This document shows positions 17,626-27,358 of a stretch of 64,000 bases of DNA, piece after piece (within the stretch, counting starts at the first letter, position 1; every line of letters begins with the position of its first letter). The notes under the pieces were generated by a model. The model saw only the letters and a list, made by a program, of their open reading frames with translations, was not told the origin of the DNA and did no database searches. The stretch comes from Duncaniella dubosii (GTDB lineage: Bacteria > Bacteroidota > Bacteroidia > Bacteroidales > Muribaculaceae), in the NCBI RefSeq assembly GCF_004803915.1, contig NZ_CP039396.1, forward strand, positions 930,001-994,000, written 5' to 3'. The position numbers were made by a program, and so were the translations under genes.

Positions 17626-19152
17626 ATGTTTAAAGACCAACCTAAAGGCCTTATTCCAGCCGCCCTCAGCAATATGGGCGAACGCTTCGGCTACTACATC
17701 ATGAACGCCGTGCTGGTGCTGTTTCTATGTTCGAAATTCGGACTCAGCGAAGAGACGAGTACCCTTATCTATTCCTTCTTCTATGCCGGCATCTACCTGC
17801 TCAGCCTTGTCGGAGGTGTGATTGCCGACCGTACACAAAACTACAAGGGCACAATCATCAGCGGTCTCATCGTGATGTGTTCAGGCTATCTCCTCCTGTC
17901 AATTCCCATCCTCTCCACAAGCGAGAATATCTCATGGCTCCTGCCGATGACCTGTTTCGCCCTCTTCCTGATCGCATTCGGCAACGGTCTCTTCAAAGGC
18001 AACCTGCAGGCAATCGTAGGCCAGCTCTACGACAATCCGAAGTATGCCTCCAAGCGCGACTCCGGATTCCAGATTTTCTATGTGTTCATCAACGTCGGCG
18101 GTCTCATCGCCCCCTTTGTCGCCCCCATGCTCCGCAGCTGGTGGCTCGGTGTCCACAATCTCGCCTACAATGCCAAACTCCCCGCGCTCTGCCATGAATA
18201 TCTGAGCGTGACCGACAACATGTCGACCGAAAACATCAACAACCTCTACTCGCTCATCACAGCCACCGGCGGAAATGCGGCCGGCGACATTCAGGCATTC
18301 TGCAGCCAGTATCTTGAAGTGTTCAACACCGGTGTCCACTATTCGTTCATCGCATCGGTAGCGGCAATGGTGCTCTCGCTCGCCATATTCCTCATCTACA
18401 AGAAGGGTCTTCCCAACCCGTCGGCCAAAGCCAAGACCACTTCTGTCAGCATCTCTGACGAGGAACGCCGTGCAATGGCCAAGGAGATCAAACAGCGCAT
18501 GATGGCCCTCTTCGCAGTGCTCGGCGTGGTTATCTTCTTCTGGTTCTCGTTCCATCAGAACGGCACCTCGCTCTCGCTCTTCGCACGCGATTTCGTCGAC
18601 ACATCCACTATCGCACCTGAAATCTGGCAGGCTGTCAATCCGTTCTTCGTGATTGTCCTCACACCGGTTGTCATGGCCCTCTTCGCCATGCTCAGCCGCC
18701 GTGGCATCGAAATCTCCACCCCCAAGAAGATTGCCATCGGTATGGGACTCGCAGGTCTCGCCTTCCTTTTCCTCGCCATCTTCTCGGCTGTTTCAGGTTA
18801 TCCCTCGGCTACTGAATTCCGTGCAATGCCCGTCGGAGAGACCGCCGGTATGCTTGCCGGTCCGTGGGTGCTCATCCTCCTCTATTTCTTCCTGACAGTC
18901 GCCGAACTTTTCATCTCACCCCTCGGGCTTTCATTCGTGTCGAAAGTTGCCCCCGGCCACATGCAGGGTCTCTGCCAAGGTCTATGGCTGGGAGCTACAG
19001 CGCTCGGAAACCTCCTGCTCTGGATCGGCCCGCTCATGTATAACGCATGGCCCTTGTGGATGTGCTGGAGCGTATTCCTTGCCGTCTGCATCGTATCTAT
19101 GGGCGTAATGTTCGGCATGGTCAACTGGCTCGAACGAGTGACCAAGGCATAA
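17626..19152 (+). CDS. POT/PTR family proton-dependent peptide transporter
   Basis: A 508-residue major-facilitator protein with about 14 membrane helices. The N-terminal PKGLIPAALSNMGERFGYYIM carries the family ExxER-type proton-coupling motif, and GNGLFKGNLQAIVGQLYD and RDSGFQIFYVFINVGGLIAPF are the PTR2 signatures. It imports di- and tripeptides with protons. A paralogue follows at 19352; a 19-bp stem separates them, so they are probably separate transcripts. Likely part of the peptide-based nutrition usual in this group. Confidence 0.94.
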   Translation: MFKDQPKGLIPAALSNMGERFGYYIMNAVLVLFLCSKFGLSEETSTLIYSFFYAGIYLLSLVGGVIADRTQNYKGTIISGLIVMCSGYLLLSIPILSTSENISWLLPMTCFALFLIAFGNGLFKGNLQAIVGQLYDNPKYASKRDSGFQIFYVFINVGGLIAPFVAPMLRSWWLGVHNLAYNAKLPALCHEYLSVTDNMSTENINNLYSLITATGGNAAGDIQAFCSQYLEVFNTGVHYSFIASVAAMVLSLAIFLIYKKGLPNPSAKAKTTSVSISDEERRAMAKEIKQRMMALFAVLGVVIFFWFSFHQNGTSLSLFARDFVDTSTIAPEIWQAVNPFFVIVLTPVVMALFAMLSRRGIEISTPKKIAIGMGLAGLAFLFLAIFSAVSGYPSATEFRAMPVGETAGMLAGPWVLILLYFFLTVAELFISPLGLSFVSKVAPGHMQGLCQGLWLGATALGNLLLWIGPLMYNAWPLWMCWSVFLAVCIVSMGVMFGMVNWLERVTKA

Positions 19153-19175
19153 ATTCAAGCATAATTTAAGTACAT

Positions 19176-19232
19176 AAAGGATAAAGCATTTGGTGCTGAT
19201 ACGACCATTTCAGACCAAATACTTTATCCTTT
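19176..19232 (+). terminator. 19-bp stem after the first POT gene
   Basis: AAAGGATAAAGCATTTGGT (19176-19194) pairs with 19214-19232 except for one position; the loop is 19 nt. It lies 24 bases after the stop codon. There is no long U-tract, but the A/T-rich outer stem ends in CTTT. Confidence 0.6.
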
Positions 19233-19248
19233 ATCAATACCCACTGCA

Positions 19249-19350
19249 AACTTAATCCTTCGCACTTAAAACCTCGTACTTTGCACTCAATACTTCGTGC
19301 TTAATACTTTGTACTCAATACTTTGTACTTCGTACTTAATACTTCGCACT
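19249..19350 (+). repeat. Degenerate 7-bp tandem repeat (TACTTMR-like), site 1
   Basis: About 14 imperfect heptamers such as GTACTTA, ATACTTC and GTACTTT run up to the base before the ATG of the second POT gene, so the array forms its whole visible leader. The same heptamer occurs at 45927-45975, 57892-57943 and 60876-60919. Confidence 0.8.
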
Positions 19351-19351
19351 T

Positions 19352-21054
19352 ATGTTCAACAACCAACCAAAAGGCTTATACGTGCTCGCGCTTGCCAACA
19401 CCGGCGAGCGTTTCGGCTACTATACCATGCTTGCAATCTTCCTGCTGTTCCTGCAGGCAAAATTCGGGCTCGACTCCACCGTATCCGGCCAGATTTACGC
19501 AGGCTTTCTCGCTCTTGTCTACTTCATGCCCCTTATCGGCGGATGGGTCGCAGACAAGTGGAGCTTTTCAAAATGTGTAGTCACAGGACTTGCAGTCATG
19601 TTTGTCGGCTACCTCATCATGTCGATTCCAACCGATATCCGAAGCACCTCGTCACTCATAATCCTGATATTCGCACTTCTGCTCATTTCCTGCGGTACGG
19701 GTCTGTTCAAAGGCAACCTTCAGGTGATGGTCGGCGACCTCTACAACGAAGCCCGCTATAGCGGACAGCGCGATGCCGCATTCTCGCTTTTCTACATGGC
19801 AATAAACATAGGTTCTATGTTCGCGCCCATGACTGCGACTGCCATGTGTAATCTTGCACTGAACGGCAAGGGCCTCACTTATGTGTCCTCACTTCCTGCT
19901 CTCTGCAACAATTATCTTGACGGACACGAAAACGCAGCCGAACTGATTGCCACCGCCTCTGAAAACGGCATGAATCCCGGAACAGACATAGCAGCATTCG
20001 CAAACGACTATATCACAACACTCTCGACCGGCTACAGCTATGCTTTCGCGATAGCCTGCGGTTCGCTCATCGTCAGCTTCCTGATCTATTTCCTCGGCCG
20101 TAGCACATACGCCCACATACTGACCGACAAGAAACAGGCTGTTTCGGCCAAAACCGTTACCAATTCCGGTCCGGAGCTGACTCCCGCACAGACCAAGCAG
20201 CGCGTCGTTGCGCTTTTGCTCGTCTTTGCCGTGGTGATTTTCTTCTGGATGGTATTCCACCAGAACGGCGCGACACTCACCGAATTTGCCAAGAGCTGCA
20301 CCTCGCCTCAAGCCGAAGGATGGACCCGTATCGGATTCAATGTCTGGGCATTGTCGAGCATCGCCATCGGCGTCTATGCGCTCTTCAACCTTTTCCAGTC
20401 GAAAGGCACTCTCAGCCGTGTGATTTCAATCGTCATCATCGCACTCGTGGCCGTAGCGCTCAACTATTTCTACTCCCACACCGACAATCCCCTCACCGGC
20501 ATACAGCCTCAGGAATACCAGCAGTTCAACCCCTTCTATGTCGTGGCGCTCACTCCATTCTCGCTTGCCATTTTCGGCTGGCTTGCCAAACGCGGCAAAG
20601 AGCCGTCGGCACCACGCAAAATCGGCTATGGCATGATTATGGCAGCCGTAGCCTACGGTCTCATGCTCATAGGCTCGCTGTCAATCGTCGGGACAACCGC
20701 CACAGTGTCGCCCAACTGGCTTATCTCGACCTACCTTCTCCTGACCTTCGCCGAACTTCTGCTTTCGCCGATGGGTATAAGCTTTGTCAGCAAGGTCGCA
20801 CCCCCGAAGCTCAAAGGCTCGATGATGGGCGGATGGTTCGCAGCCACAGCCGTAGGCAACTATCTCGTGTCTATTCCGATGGTGCTTTGGGGTAAAATCC
20901 CTGTCTATGTCCTCTGGGGCATCCTCGTGGCCATCTGCCTCGTCTCGGCTGTGTTTATTTTCTCAATCATGAGGAAACTCGAAGCCGCTACCGCCGATAC
21001 CCCGCTCCCGCTGACACCGACCCCCTCGAAACCGTCGGGGACGAAGCCATCTGA
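19352..21054 (+). CDS. POT/PTR family peptide transporter, second paralogue, frameshifted near the C terminus
   Basis: A proton-coupled oligopeptide importer of about 567 residues, with PKGLYVLALANTGERFGYY at the N terminus and GTGLFKGNLQVMVGDLYN and RDAAFSLFYMAINIGSMFAP. It is longer than its neighbour through an inserted central region with extra helices. As written, the frame ends at 21079 with a proline-rich tail. One extra C in CCCC 21000-21003 instead gives the acidic end DTDPLETVGDEAI and stop at 21052-21054, which looks more natural. Which C terminus is right is not settled. It is followed by a hairpin terminator. Confidence 0.88.
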
Positions 21055-21111
21055 TACATGGCCGGCCCTATTTGCCTAAAGAACCACACTGGCAAATACC
21101 TCATAAAAAGC

Positions 21112-21149
21112 ATTCCCGTCTTCCTGCTAAAGGGAGGACGGGAATCTTT
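21112..21149 (+). terminator. Intrinsic terminator after the second POT gene
   Basis: ATTCCCGTCTTCC (21112-21124) pairs with GGAGGACGGGAAT (21133-21145), one G-U pair, followed by CTTTT. Confidence 0.8.
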
Positions 21150-21673
21150 TATGATGCAAAATTTACAGATAGTCTTTCGGAAATCTATGGCATATATAAA
21201 AAATTGTCCGCTGCCCCTTTCAATCAAGGAGCAACAGGACCAAAGCCAAAAGGCGTCAAATAGTTATAAAACTATTCCTTTCCAATAATGTAGAGATTAT
21301 ATCATACTTACACTACACCATCGTTTGCCCTGAAAACCATCATCGCGATGACATGCGGAGCAATGTTGCCTTTTTTCCTTAGTCCAAATATTGTGAATTT
21401 AATGCGTAAAATTTTTATCAGTCCAAGGATTGCAACTATTGTGGTGCTTCTTTTCACTGCAAAGGTAAAAACTTTTTCATATAGCAAAGAAATCATTTTC
21501 ATTCTATTAATATTATTTAACACTCATAGATAAGCCATTTGAATTTAGTTGTATTAGACGACTATATCCGCATTGCATACAAAAAAACTCCTTCCCAGAC
21601 CGAGGTTTTCGCAATTAATTCGTATTTTTGTCATTCTTATACATAATAATAACCCAACGTGACTTTTATCACA
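21150..21673. other. Gene-poor gap with a minus-strand promoter-like site and weak reading frame
   Basis: No gene is convincing. On the minus strand, TACCTTTG (21460-21467) with TTTG (21485-21488) 17 bases upstream resembles a promoter reading left into a 71-codon frame (21308-21523) that I do not recognise. On the plus strand TATTTTTG (21623-21630) is a -7 box for the gene at 21674. The minus-strand frame could be a fragment of an old mobile element, unproven. Confidence 0.3.
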
Positions 21674-22830
21674 ATGAAAAATATCATACTCTTCGATCCG
21701 GTTGAGGCGCGCGACCGTCTGCTTCCGCTGACGCTGACCCGCCCGGTGGCTCTCATTCGCCACGGCATAACCACCATTTCCGAAAAATGGCAGAAAGCCA
21801 TACCGGGCGCCTATTCATATTCGACTCAGGACTACCTGTCGATGAAATATCCTATGGTCGAAGCCACTGACGGCGACAACCTGTTCATCGCCGGCAACCT
21901 CCACCCCGACAGCAAGCTTGTCGAAGCCATTCTTGCCCTCAACATTGGGGAAGCCCTCACCTTCAACGGAGAGACAATCGCACGCAGAGGCAACGGCAAC
22001 CCGACCTCTGAAACCGAATATGACGGAACTCCCTTCCGCCTCAGCAACATCTGGGATATCTTCATGCTCAACGACGAGGCCATACGCCGCGATTTCGAAC
22101 TCCTCACCGCCGGACGCTCTTCCCGTCCGCTCAGCGACAGCTGCCGTCTCATCGGCGACCCCTCGCAGCTCTTCATCGAAGAAGGTGCGACAGTCGAATG
22201 CGCAAACATTAACGTGTCGAAAGGCCCGGTCTACATCGGACGCGATGCCGAGGTGATGGAAGGCGCATGTCTGCGCGGACCGATCGCCATGTGCGAGCAC
22301 TCGGTAGTCAACATGGGCGGAAAAATCTATGGAGCGACCACTCTCGGCCCTTACTGCAAGGTCGGTGGAGAGCTCAACAACGTCGTGATGACCGGTTTCT
22401 CCAACAAAGCCCACGACGGATTCCTCGGCAACGCCGTCATCGGCGAATGGTGTAACCTCGGCGCAGGCTGCACCGCATCGAACCTCAAGAACACCTATGC
22501 CCCGTCAAGCTCTGGAGCATGGCCGAGGGACGCTTCATCAAGACCGACCTGCAGTTCTGCGGACTCATCATGGGCGACCACTCAAAGGCCGGAATCAACA
22601 CAATGTTCAACACCGCCACAGTTATCGGTGTCGGTGTCAACTTCTATGGCGCAGGATTCCCGAGGACATATCTGCCATCGTTCACCGAAGGTTCGCCGCT
22701 CGGCATGAAACCCGTCATCATGGACCGCTTCTTCGACACCGCATCGCGCATGATGTCGCGCCGACACAAGGAACTCACTCCCATCGACAAGGAAATATAT
22801 ATCAACATCCGGGAGCAGAGCGCCGAATAA
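21674..22830 (+). CDS. GlmU-like sugar nucleotidyltransferase with left-handed beta-helix, frameshifted
   Basis: The start MKNIILFDPVEARDRLLPLTLTRPVA (ATG 21674) is typical of the Bacteroidetes GlmU-like or glucose-1-phosphate thymidylyltransferase-related family. The N-terminal nucleotidyltransferase-like part is followed from about residue 170 by hexapeptide repeats (VYIGRDAEVMEGACLRGPI, KIYGATTLGPYCKVGG, VIGEWCNLGAGC). The frame breaks at CCCC 22500-22503; one C restores NTYAPVKLWSMAEGRFIKTD and a 385-residue protein ending at 22830. Probably makes an activated sugar for envelope polymers; substrate unknown. The aminotransferase gene follows after 54 bases. Confidence 0.85.
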
Positions 22831-22884
22831 GCCGGCCCACACAATTATCCCCTACAATTCACCCCCTCACACCACCAAACCACT

Positions 22885-24083
22885 ATGCCAAAAGTATCAG
22901 AACGCGGCACAATCATGCCCGCATCACCAATCCGCCGCCTCGCCCCTCTTGCCGGCGACGCCAAGGCCAGAGGCATAAAGGTCTACCATCTCAACATCGG
23001 ACAGCCCGACGTCCCGACCCCGCCCGCCGGACTCGAAGCGCTGAAACACATCGACCGTCAGGTGCTCGAATACAGCCCCTCGGCCGGACTCCCTTCGCTC
23101 CGCGAAAAACTCCGTGAATACTACCACCGCTTCAACATCGAGGTCGATGTCGACGACATCATCGTGACAACCGGCGGATCGGAAGCCGTGCTCTTCGCAT
23201 TCATGGCCTGCCTCGACCCCGGCGACGAGATTATAGTCCCCGAGCCGGCCTATGCCAACTACATGGCCTTCGCCATATCGGCCGGAGCGAAAATCGTCAC
23301 TGTCCCCTCAAGCATCGACCAAGGGTTCGCCCTCCCGCCTGTCGAGAAATTCGAGGAGCTTATCACACCGCGCACAAAAGGTATCCTCATCTGCAACCCC
23401 AACAATCCGACCGGCTACCTCTACACAATGAAAGAGATGCTCCAGATCCGCGACCTTGTGAAAAAATATGACCTCTTCCTCTTTTCCGACGAGGTTTACC
23501 GCGAATTCTGCTACACCGGTGCGCCCTACATCTCGGCCTTCCACCTTCCCGGCATCGAGGAACAGGTTGTGCTCATCGACTCCGTGTCGAAGCGCTACAA
23601 CGAATGTGGCATCCGCATCGGAGCGCTCATCACCAAGCATCCCCAGCTCAAGACCAACGTCATGAAGTTCTGTCAGGCCCGTCTCAGCCCTCCACTGCTC
23701 GGGCAGATCGTGGCCGAAGCTTCAATCGACACCCCCGCGACTACATGCTCGCCACCTACAACGAATATGTCGAGCGCCGCAAATTCCTCATCGACGAGCT
23801 AAACAAAATCCCCGGCTGCTACACCCCCATCCCGATGGGAGCGTTCTACACCGTCGTGAAACTCCCCGTCGACGATGCCGACAAATTCTGCCAGTGGTGT
23901 CTGCGTGACTTCAATCTCGACGGAGAGACCATCTTCATGGCCCCAGCCTCAGGCTTCTACACCACCCCCGGAATGGGCAAAGACGAAGTGCGAATGGCCT
24001 ATGTGCTCAAAAAAGAAGACCTTGCCAAAGCCATGAAAGTCCTCGCAGCCGCCCTCCAAGCCTACCCCGGCCGCACAATCTGA
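22885..24083 (+). CDS. PLP-dependent class I/II aminotransferase, frameshifted
   Basis: Fold-type I aminotransferase of the aspartate aminotransferase group, about 399 residues once repaired. Motifs: LNIGQPDVPTPP at the N terminus, NPNNPTGYLY, SDEVYREFCY, and the Schiff-base lysine in DSVSKRYNECGIRIG. The frame breaks at CCCCC 23732-23736; one C restores SIDTPRDYMLATYNEYVERRKFL. The C-terminal part GAFYTVVKLPVDDADKFCQW is normal. Substrate cannot be assigned. Last gene of the plus-strand run; a bidirectional hairpin separates it from the convergent HAD gene. Confidence 0.88.
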
Positions 24084-24120
24084 CATCCCTACCCTCCCCA
24101 TAGATAAAAACCGGAACACA

Positions 24121-24171
24121 ACGATAGCGCACGCCTTCCGGGCACTCCCGCCCGCAGCCGTGCGCTATCGT
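24121..24171. terminator. Bidirectional terminator between convergent genes
   Basis: ACGATAGCGCACG (24121-24133) is exactly complementary to 24159-24171. An inner GGGC/GCCC pairs inside the loop. Confidence 0.75.
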
Positions 24172-24224
24172 CTCGTTATATATCACTGAACAGAATCACA
24201 CCTTAATTATATATAGGCCGACTG

Positions 24225-25061
24225 TCAGCACCCGCCGGCGAGCCGCCTGATGTCGCGGGCGACCGACGACTCACTGTTAGGCCCGATCACACGGTCGGCA
24301 GCAGCGATAACCTCCGGCATCGCATTGGCAACGGCCACAGCCTCGTCGGCAATTCCAAACATCGGCAGATCGTTGAGATTATCCCCGTAGACCGTGATGC
24401 GCTTCGCCCCGATATGGCCGGCAAGCCACTTTATGGCCGCAGCCTTGCTGACACCCGCACCGAAAACCTCGATATTGGCCACGTCATGGTTGAAAATATC
24501 GCGGTAGCACGACACCGATACACCGTCCACTCCCCGCAGACGCTCCACCACGGCCTCGACCCTCACAGCCTCACCCATGCCGAACACGAGTATGGTCGAA
24601 GCCGACGGGACAGTAAGCTCACGGCTGTCGCCCAACACGAAGCGCTTCCCCTCCAGATGGCGGCGCTCCTCGTAGAAATGCCTCTCCTGACGGTTCATCT
24701 CGCTTCGGTGATAGACATTGAGCCTTTCCCCGTCGCCAAGGTCATAGACAAACGGATCGACACCCTCGGCCGCAAACACAGCCACCACCTCGGACGCCAC
24801 ATTTCCATCCATCAGCACAGGGCGCAGATAGCGCCTGCGCTCCCTGTCCCACAGCGCCGCCCCGGTCATGACAATGGCCGGAATCGACGTATAGGTATCC
24901 TCAAGCAGCACATCGACCGTGGCCGGAGTCCGCGCGGTGGCCACCGTAATCGCCGTCCCGCACCGAGAAAGCCCGCTGACAATCTCCGCCGTCTCACAGC
25001 TGACCCTGCTGTCAGTCCCCAGCAACGTCCCGTCCATATCGCTTACATATAGAGTTTTCAT
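24225..25061 (-). CDS. HAD-superfamily (Cof-type, subclass IIB) phosphatase
   Basis: A 278-residue hydrolase starting MKTLYVSDMDGTLLGTDS (ATG 25061). The DMDGT box holds the nucleophile Asp and the general acid; the C-terminal TVYGDNLNDLPMF supplies the Mg2+ ligands. A C2-type cap lies in between. Family members dephosphorylate sugar phosphates or cofactors such as FMN and PLP; the substrate is not predictable. Single gene, divergent from the LRR protein gene across a 680-base gap. Confidence 0.92.
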   Translation of the reverse strand: MKTLYVSDMDGTLLGTDSRVSCETAEIVSGLSRCGTAITVATARTPATVDVLLEDTYTSIPAIVMTGAALWDRERRRYLRPVLMDGNVASEVVAVFAAEGVDPFVYDLGDGERLNVYHRSEMNRQERHFYEERRHLEGKRFVLGDSRELTVPSASTILVFGMGEAVRVEAVVERLRGVDGVSVSCYRDIFNHDVANIEVFGAGVSKAAAIKWLAGHIGAKRITVYGDNLNDLPMFGIADEAVAVANAMPEVIAAADRVIGPNSESSVARDIRRLAGGC

Positions 25062-25135
25062 AAATTCCGATTTAAATTCTTTCAAATTATAATTATCTAA
25101 TCCGCAATGCGGTAGCATTCCTTATATTTACTTTA

Positions 25136-25275
25136 TTGCAACAGTTCGGTAATTTTTGAGCAGGCATAGCTGTATCGCACTGATACACAATAGTTTGCAT
25201 TGATATTGAATTATTGTTGCATCTTATTGATATTCAATTGAATATGCAAATTTTACCGAACTATTGTTATTGCAA
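25136..25275. repeat. Nested inverted repeats in a long intergenic gap
   Basis: TTGCAACAGTTCGGTAA (25136-25152) is matched in reverse complement by 25251-25273 with a small insertion. Between them lie TTGATATTGAAT and TTGATATTCAAT words and TTTGCAT/ATGCAAA. The arrangement resembles a small non-autonomous transposon or a cruciform. No coding frame was seen. Confidence 0.45.
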
Positions 25276-25395
25276 AAATACATAAAATAATCCCTATTCT
25301 CATATTCCATCGGCCTCAAAAGCAGTCCTTGAGCGTCCCTGAAAGAAAAAACCGTAGTCCGGTTCATCCTTATCGTTGACAATCAGACCACAAAA

Positions 25396-25427
25396 TTTGG
25401 AAATCTAAGGCAAGATGTATAATTTTG
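25396..25427 (+). promoter_or_regulatory. Promoter of the LRR/WG/Sel1 cluster
   Basis: TTTG (25396-25399), 20-nt spacer, TAATTTTG (25420-25427). The transcript would carry a leader of about 310 nt before the ATG at 25743. Confidence 0.65.
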
Positions 25428-25433
25428 CAACAT

Positions 25434-25742
25434 AACTCTGGCAAGAGAGCCTCAGTTCTACATTTTAACTAATTACAAGCGTTTTTTGCTTAATCCTTCA
25501 ATCAAAAATCGGCAAAATTTTTACACAGAGGATCGGGCAGTCAAAAAGACGCTCATGCGTGCCTATCTTCCACCCCGTAGGCTCGGGGTCGATATATCGG
25601 CATGGCGTGGGGGTGGACTGTATATTCTGTGTTGGGCGTTTGCCGATGCCTTGATTGAGATATTCAGCATAATGTCCCTACGCTTTTTTATTGACTTTCG
25701 GCTCTGAGGGGGACACATAGCCAAATAAACCAATCAATTTAT
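25434..25742 (+). promoter_or_regulatory. Long structured leader, possible small ORF
   Basis: The leader contains TCCACCCC (about 25569) pairing with GGGGTGGA (about 25611), enclosing ACCCCG/CGGGGT and a CGATATATCG palindrome, plus GGCAT/ATGCC (about 25600-25651). An ORF from ATG 25556 to 25707 encodes a 50-residue peptide with a hydrophobic core GGLYILCWAFADALIEIF. Either the RNA fold or the peptide could be the functional part. I do not recognise it as a known riboswitch. Confidence 0.35.
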
Positions 25743-27269
25743 ATGGCAAACACTTTACGCTTCGGAATCTTAATGTCCATTGCAAGCGCTTTCGGGCTAA
25801 ACGCCACAGCCCAGAGCGAAACATTCACCGGGGTATCAGGCACAAACTACTACGTCAACTACGAAGATGGATTTATCGGCCAGACCTTAAATGGAGAGAT
25901 GAAACTGATTTCTCCCCAATCCTTTGTCGAACGAGATCTGATACCCATGGCATTCACCGCAGATTCTCTTACGGCAGAGACAAGAGATATCTATGACAGA
26001 ATTCAATATGCCACCGACGCACTCCAGAAACTAATTGACGGTGCAACGATGATTACCAATGGATACGCGGATGAAATGATTGTGTTCAACAAGGACATGG
26101 AGAATCTACTGTATCTCTATCTTCAGCTTAGCGAGAATCTTGATAAAATCTATAACTCCCGTCAAAAGACCGGAATCAAGAGAGCAAGAGAAACGAAATT
26201 CGAGTTCAATGTCAGCGGAACTCTGACCGATCTTGACTACACATTGTTTATGGTGAATTTCACTCGGGGTTATCTCATAGACCTCTTAAACGAGATTATC
26301 GAGACCGCAGACGAATATGAGGCCGCCGGCAAAGAAATGATTGATATTCTCACTCTCTATCAGAGCCACGCCTCGACTCTGACTGATAATTATAACTATC
26401 TTGCCGACTACTTCAACAAGAACGCCGCCACAATGACCAAAGAAGACTGCTATTGGCTTCTGGAACAGATTAAAAATCAGGTAGGAACCATTAACTCATT
26501 ACTCAATGATGCTCCCAAGAACCCGGCTTCCTATGCCGAATATCTCCTCAAAATGACGGCTGAAACCCTCGATAAAACATATTCCGAATATCTCGAAACC
26601 GTCGAAGAAGTCAACAACCTTAATAATCAGCTCGTAAATCTGGCCTACCTCCCGTCAGTGCTATATGCAGGAATTGAAGGAGACCCGTTCGGACTTTATT
26701 ACTACATAAAGGACAATGGCGGAGTTCTCAATATCCCTTCCACACAGCAATATGTCGACATATACACGGTGACAGGTATAAACGGCAATATATTTACTCC
26801 TTTCTATGAGGTTGCCAATCCAAATTGCACAAAGCTAATAATTCCTGCCACAATTAAATCTATTTCCGACAACGCGTTTGCTGTCAACGGATTGGAAACG
26901 ATAGAAGTCAATGCCATCGAAGTGCCCGATATGACCGACGACTGCTTCACAACCGATGTATACAAATCTGCCGCTCTTATAGTCCCCGACGGTACAACCG
27001 AAGCCTATGCTTCCGCCCCCGGATGGAAAAATTTCGCCAACATCAGATCTGTGACAGAATCCGGCATTGAATCTGTCATCGCTGACGGCGTGAATGTAAA
27101 GATTGAAGGCGGTGTCCTTTATGTCTCCGGAGCAGACGGATTGCTGACAGAAGTATTCTCCATAAGCGGAGCGTCTGTATATAAAGGATGTGACAGTGCA
27201 ATCCAGCTTCCTGCACACGGAGTTTACATCGTCCGCATAGCAGACAAGTCATTCAAAGTAGCACGATAA
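25743..27269 (+). CDS. Exported BspA-like leucine-rich-repeat protein with C-terminal sorting-like domain
   Basis: A 508-residue protein with a signal peptide (cleavage near TAQS, about 24). A long, mostly helical region (about 60-330) may be coiled. Near 360-430 there is an LRR_5/BspA-type unit (TKLIIPATIKSISDNAFAVNGLETIEV) ending in the usual cap APGWKNFANI. The last 75 residues (EGGVLYVSGADGLLTEVFSISG to GVYIVRIADKSFKV) look like a type IX secretion C-terminal sorting domain. Surface location is inferred. First gene of a cluster with the WG and Sel1 proteins, though a hairpin follows it. Confidence 0.8.
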   Translation: MANTLRFGILMSIASAFGLNATAQSETFTGVSGTNYYVNYEDGFIGQTLNGEMKLISPQSFVERDLIPMAFTADSLTAETRDIYDRIQYATDALQKLIDGATMITNGYADEMIVFNKDMENLLYLYLQLSENLDKIYNSRQKTGIKRARETKFEFNVSGTLTDLDYTLFMVNFTRGYLIDLLNEIIETADEYEAAGKEMIDILTLYQSHASTLTDNYNYLADYFNKNAATMTKEDCYWLLEQIKNQVGTINSLLNDAPKNPASYAEYLLKMTAETLDKTYSEYLETVEEVNNLNNQLVNLAYLPSVLYAGIEGDPFGLYYYIKDNGGVLNIPSTQQYVDIYTVTGINGNIFTPFYEVANPNCTKLIIPATIKSISDNAFAVNGLETIEVNAIEVPDMTDDCFTTDVYKSAALIVPDGTTEAYASAPGWKNFANIRSVTESGIESVIADGVNVKIEGGVLYVSGADGLLTEVFSISGASVYKGCDSAIQLPAHGVYIVRIADKSFKVAR

Positions 27270-27278
27270 ACGACAATC

Positions 27279-27339
27279 AAGGCGGAGAGAGGTCAGACAC
27301 AAAGAACCTCAGGCGTATCCGTGTCCCACTCTCCGCCTT
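27279..27339 (+). terminator. Hairpin between the LRR and WG genes
   Basis: AAGGCGGAGAG (27279-27289) pairs exactly with CTCTCCGCCTT (27329-27339), followed by ATTAT. It may end or attenuate the transcript before the WG gene. Confidence 0.6.
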
Positions 27340-27358
27340 ATTATCCCTGATCAACACT

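Noticed and set aside
19249..19350. Heptamer arrays as CRISPR or as tandem operator sites
   Set aside because: No spacers and a 7-bp degenerate unit rule out CRISPR; the spacing fits no known dimeric regulator.
22497..23117. 206-codon frame rich in Arg/His/Pro spanning the GlmU-like and aminotransferase genes
   Set aside because: Out-of-frame reading of two conserved genes.
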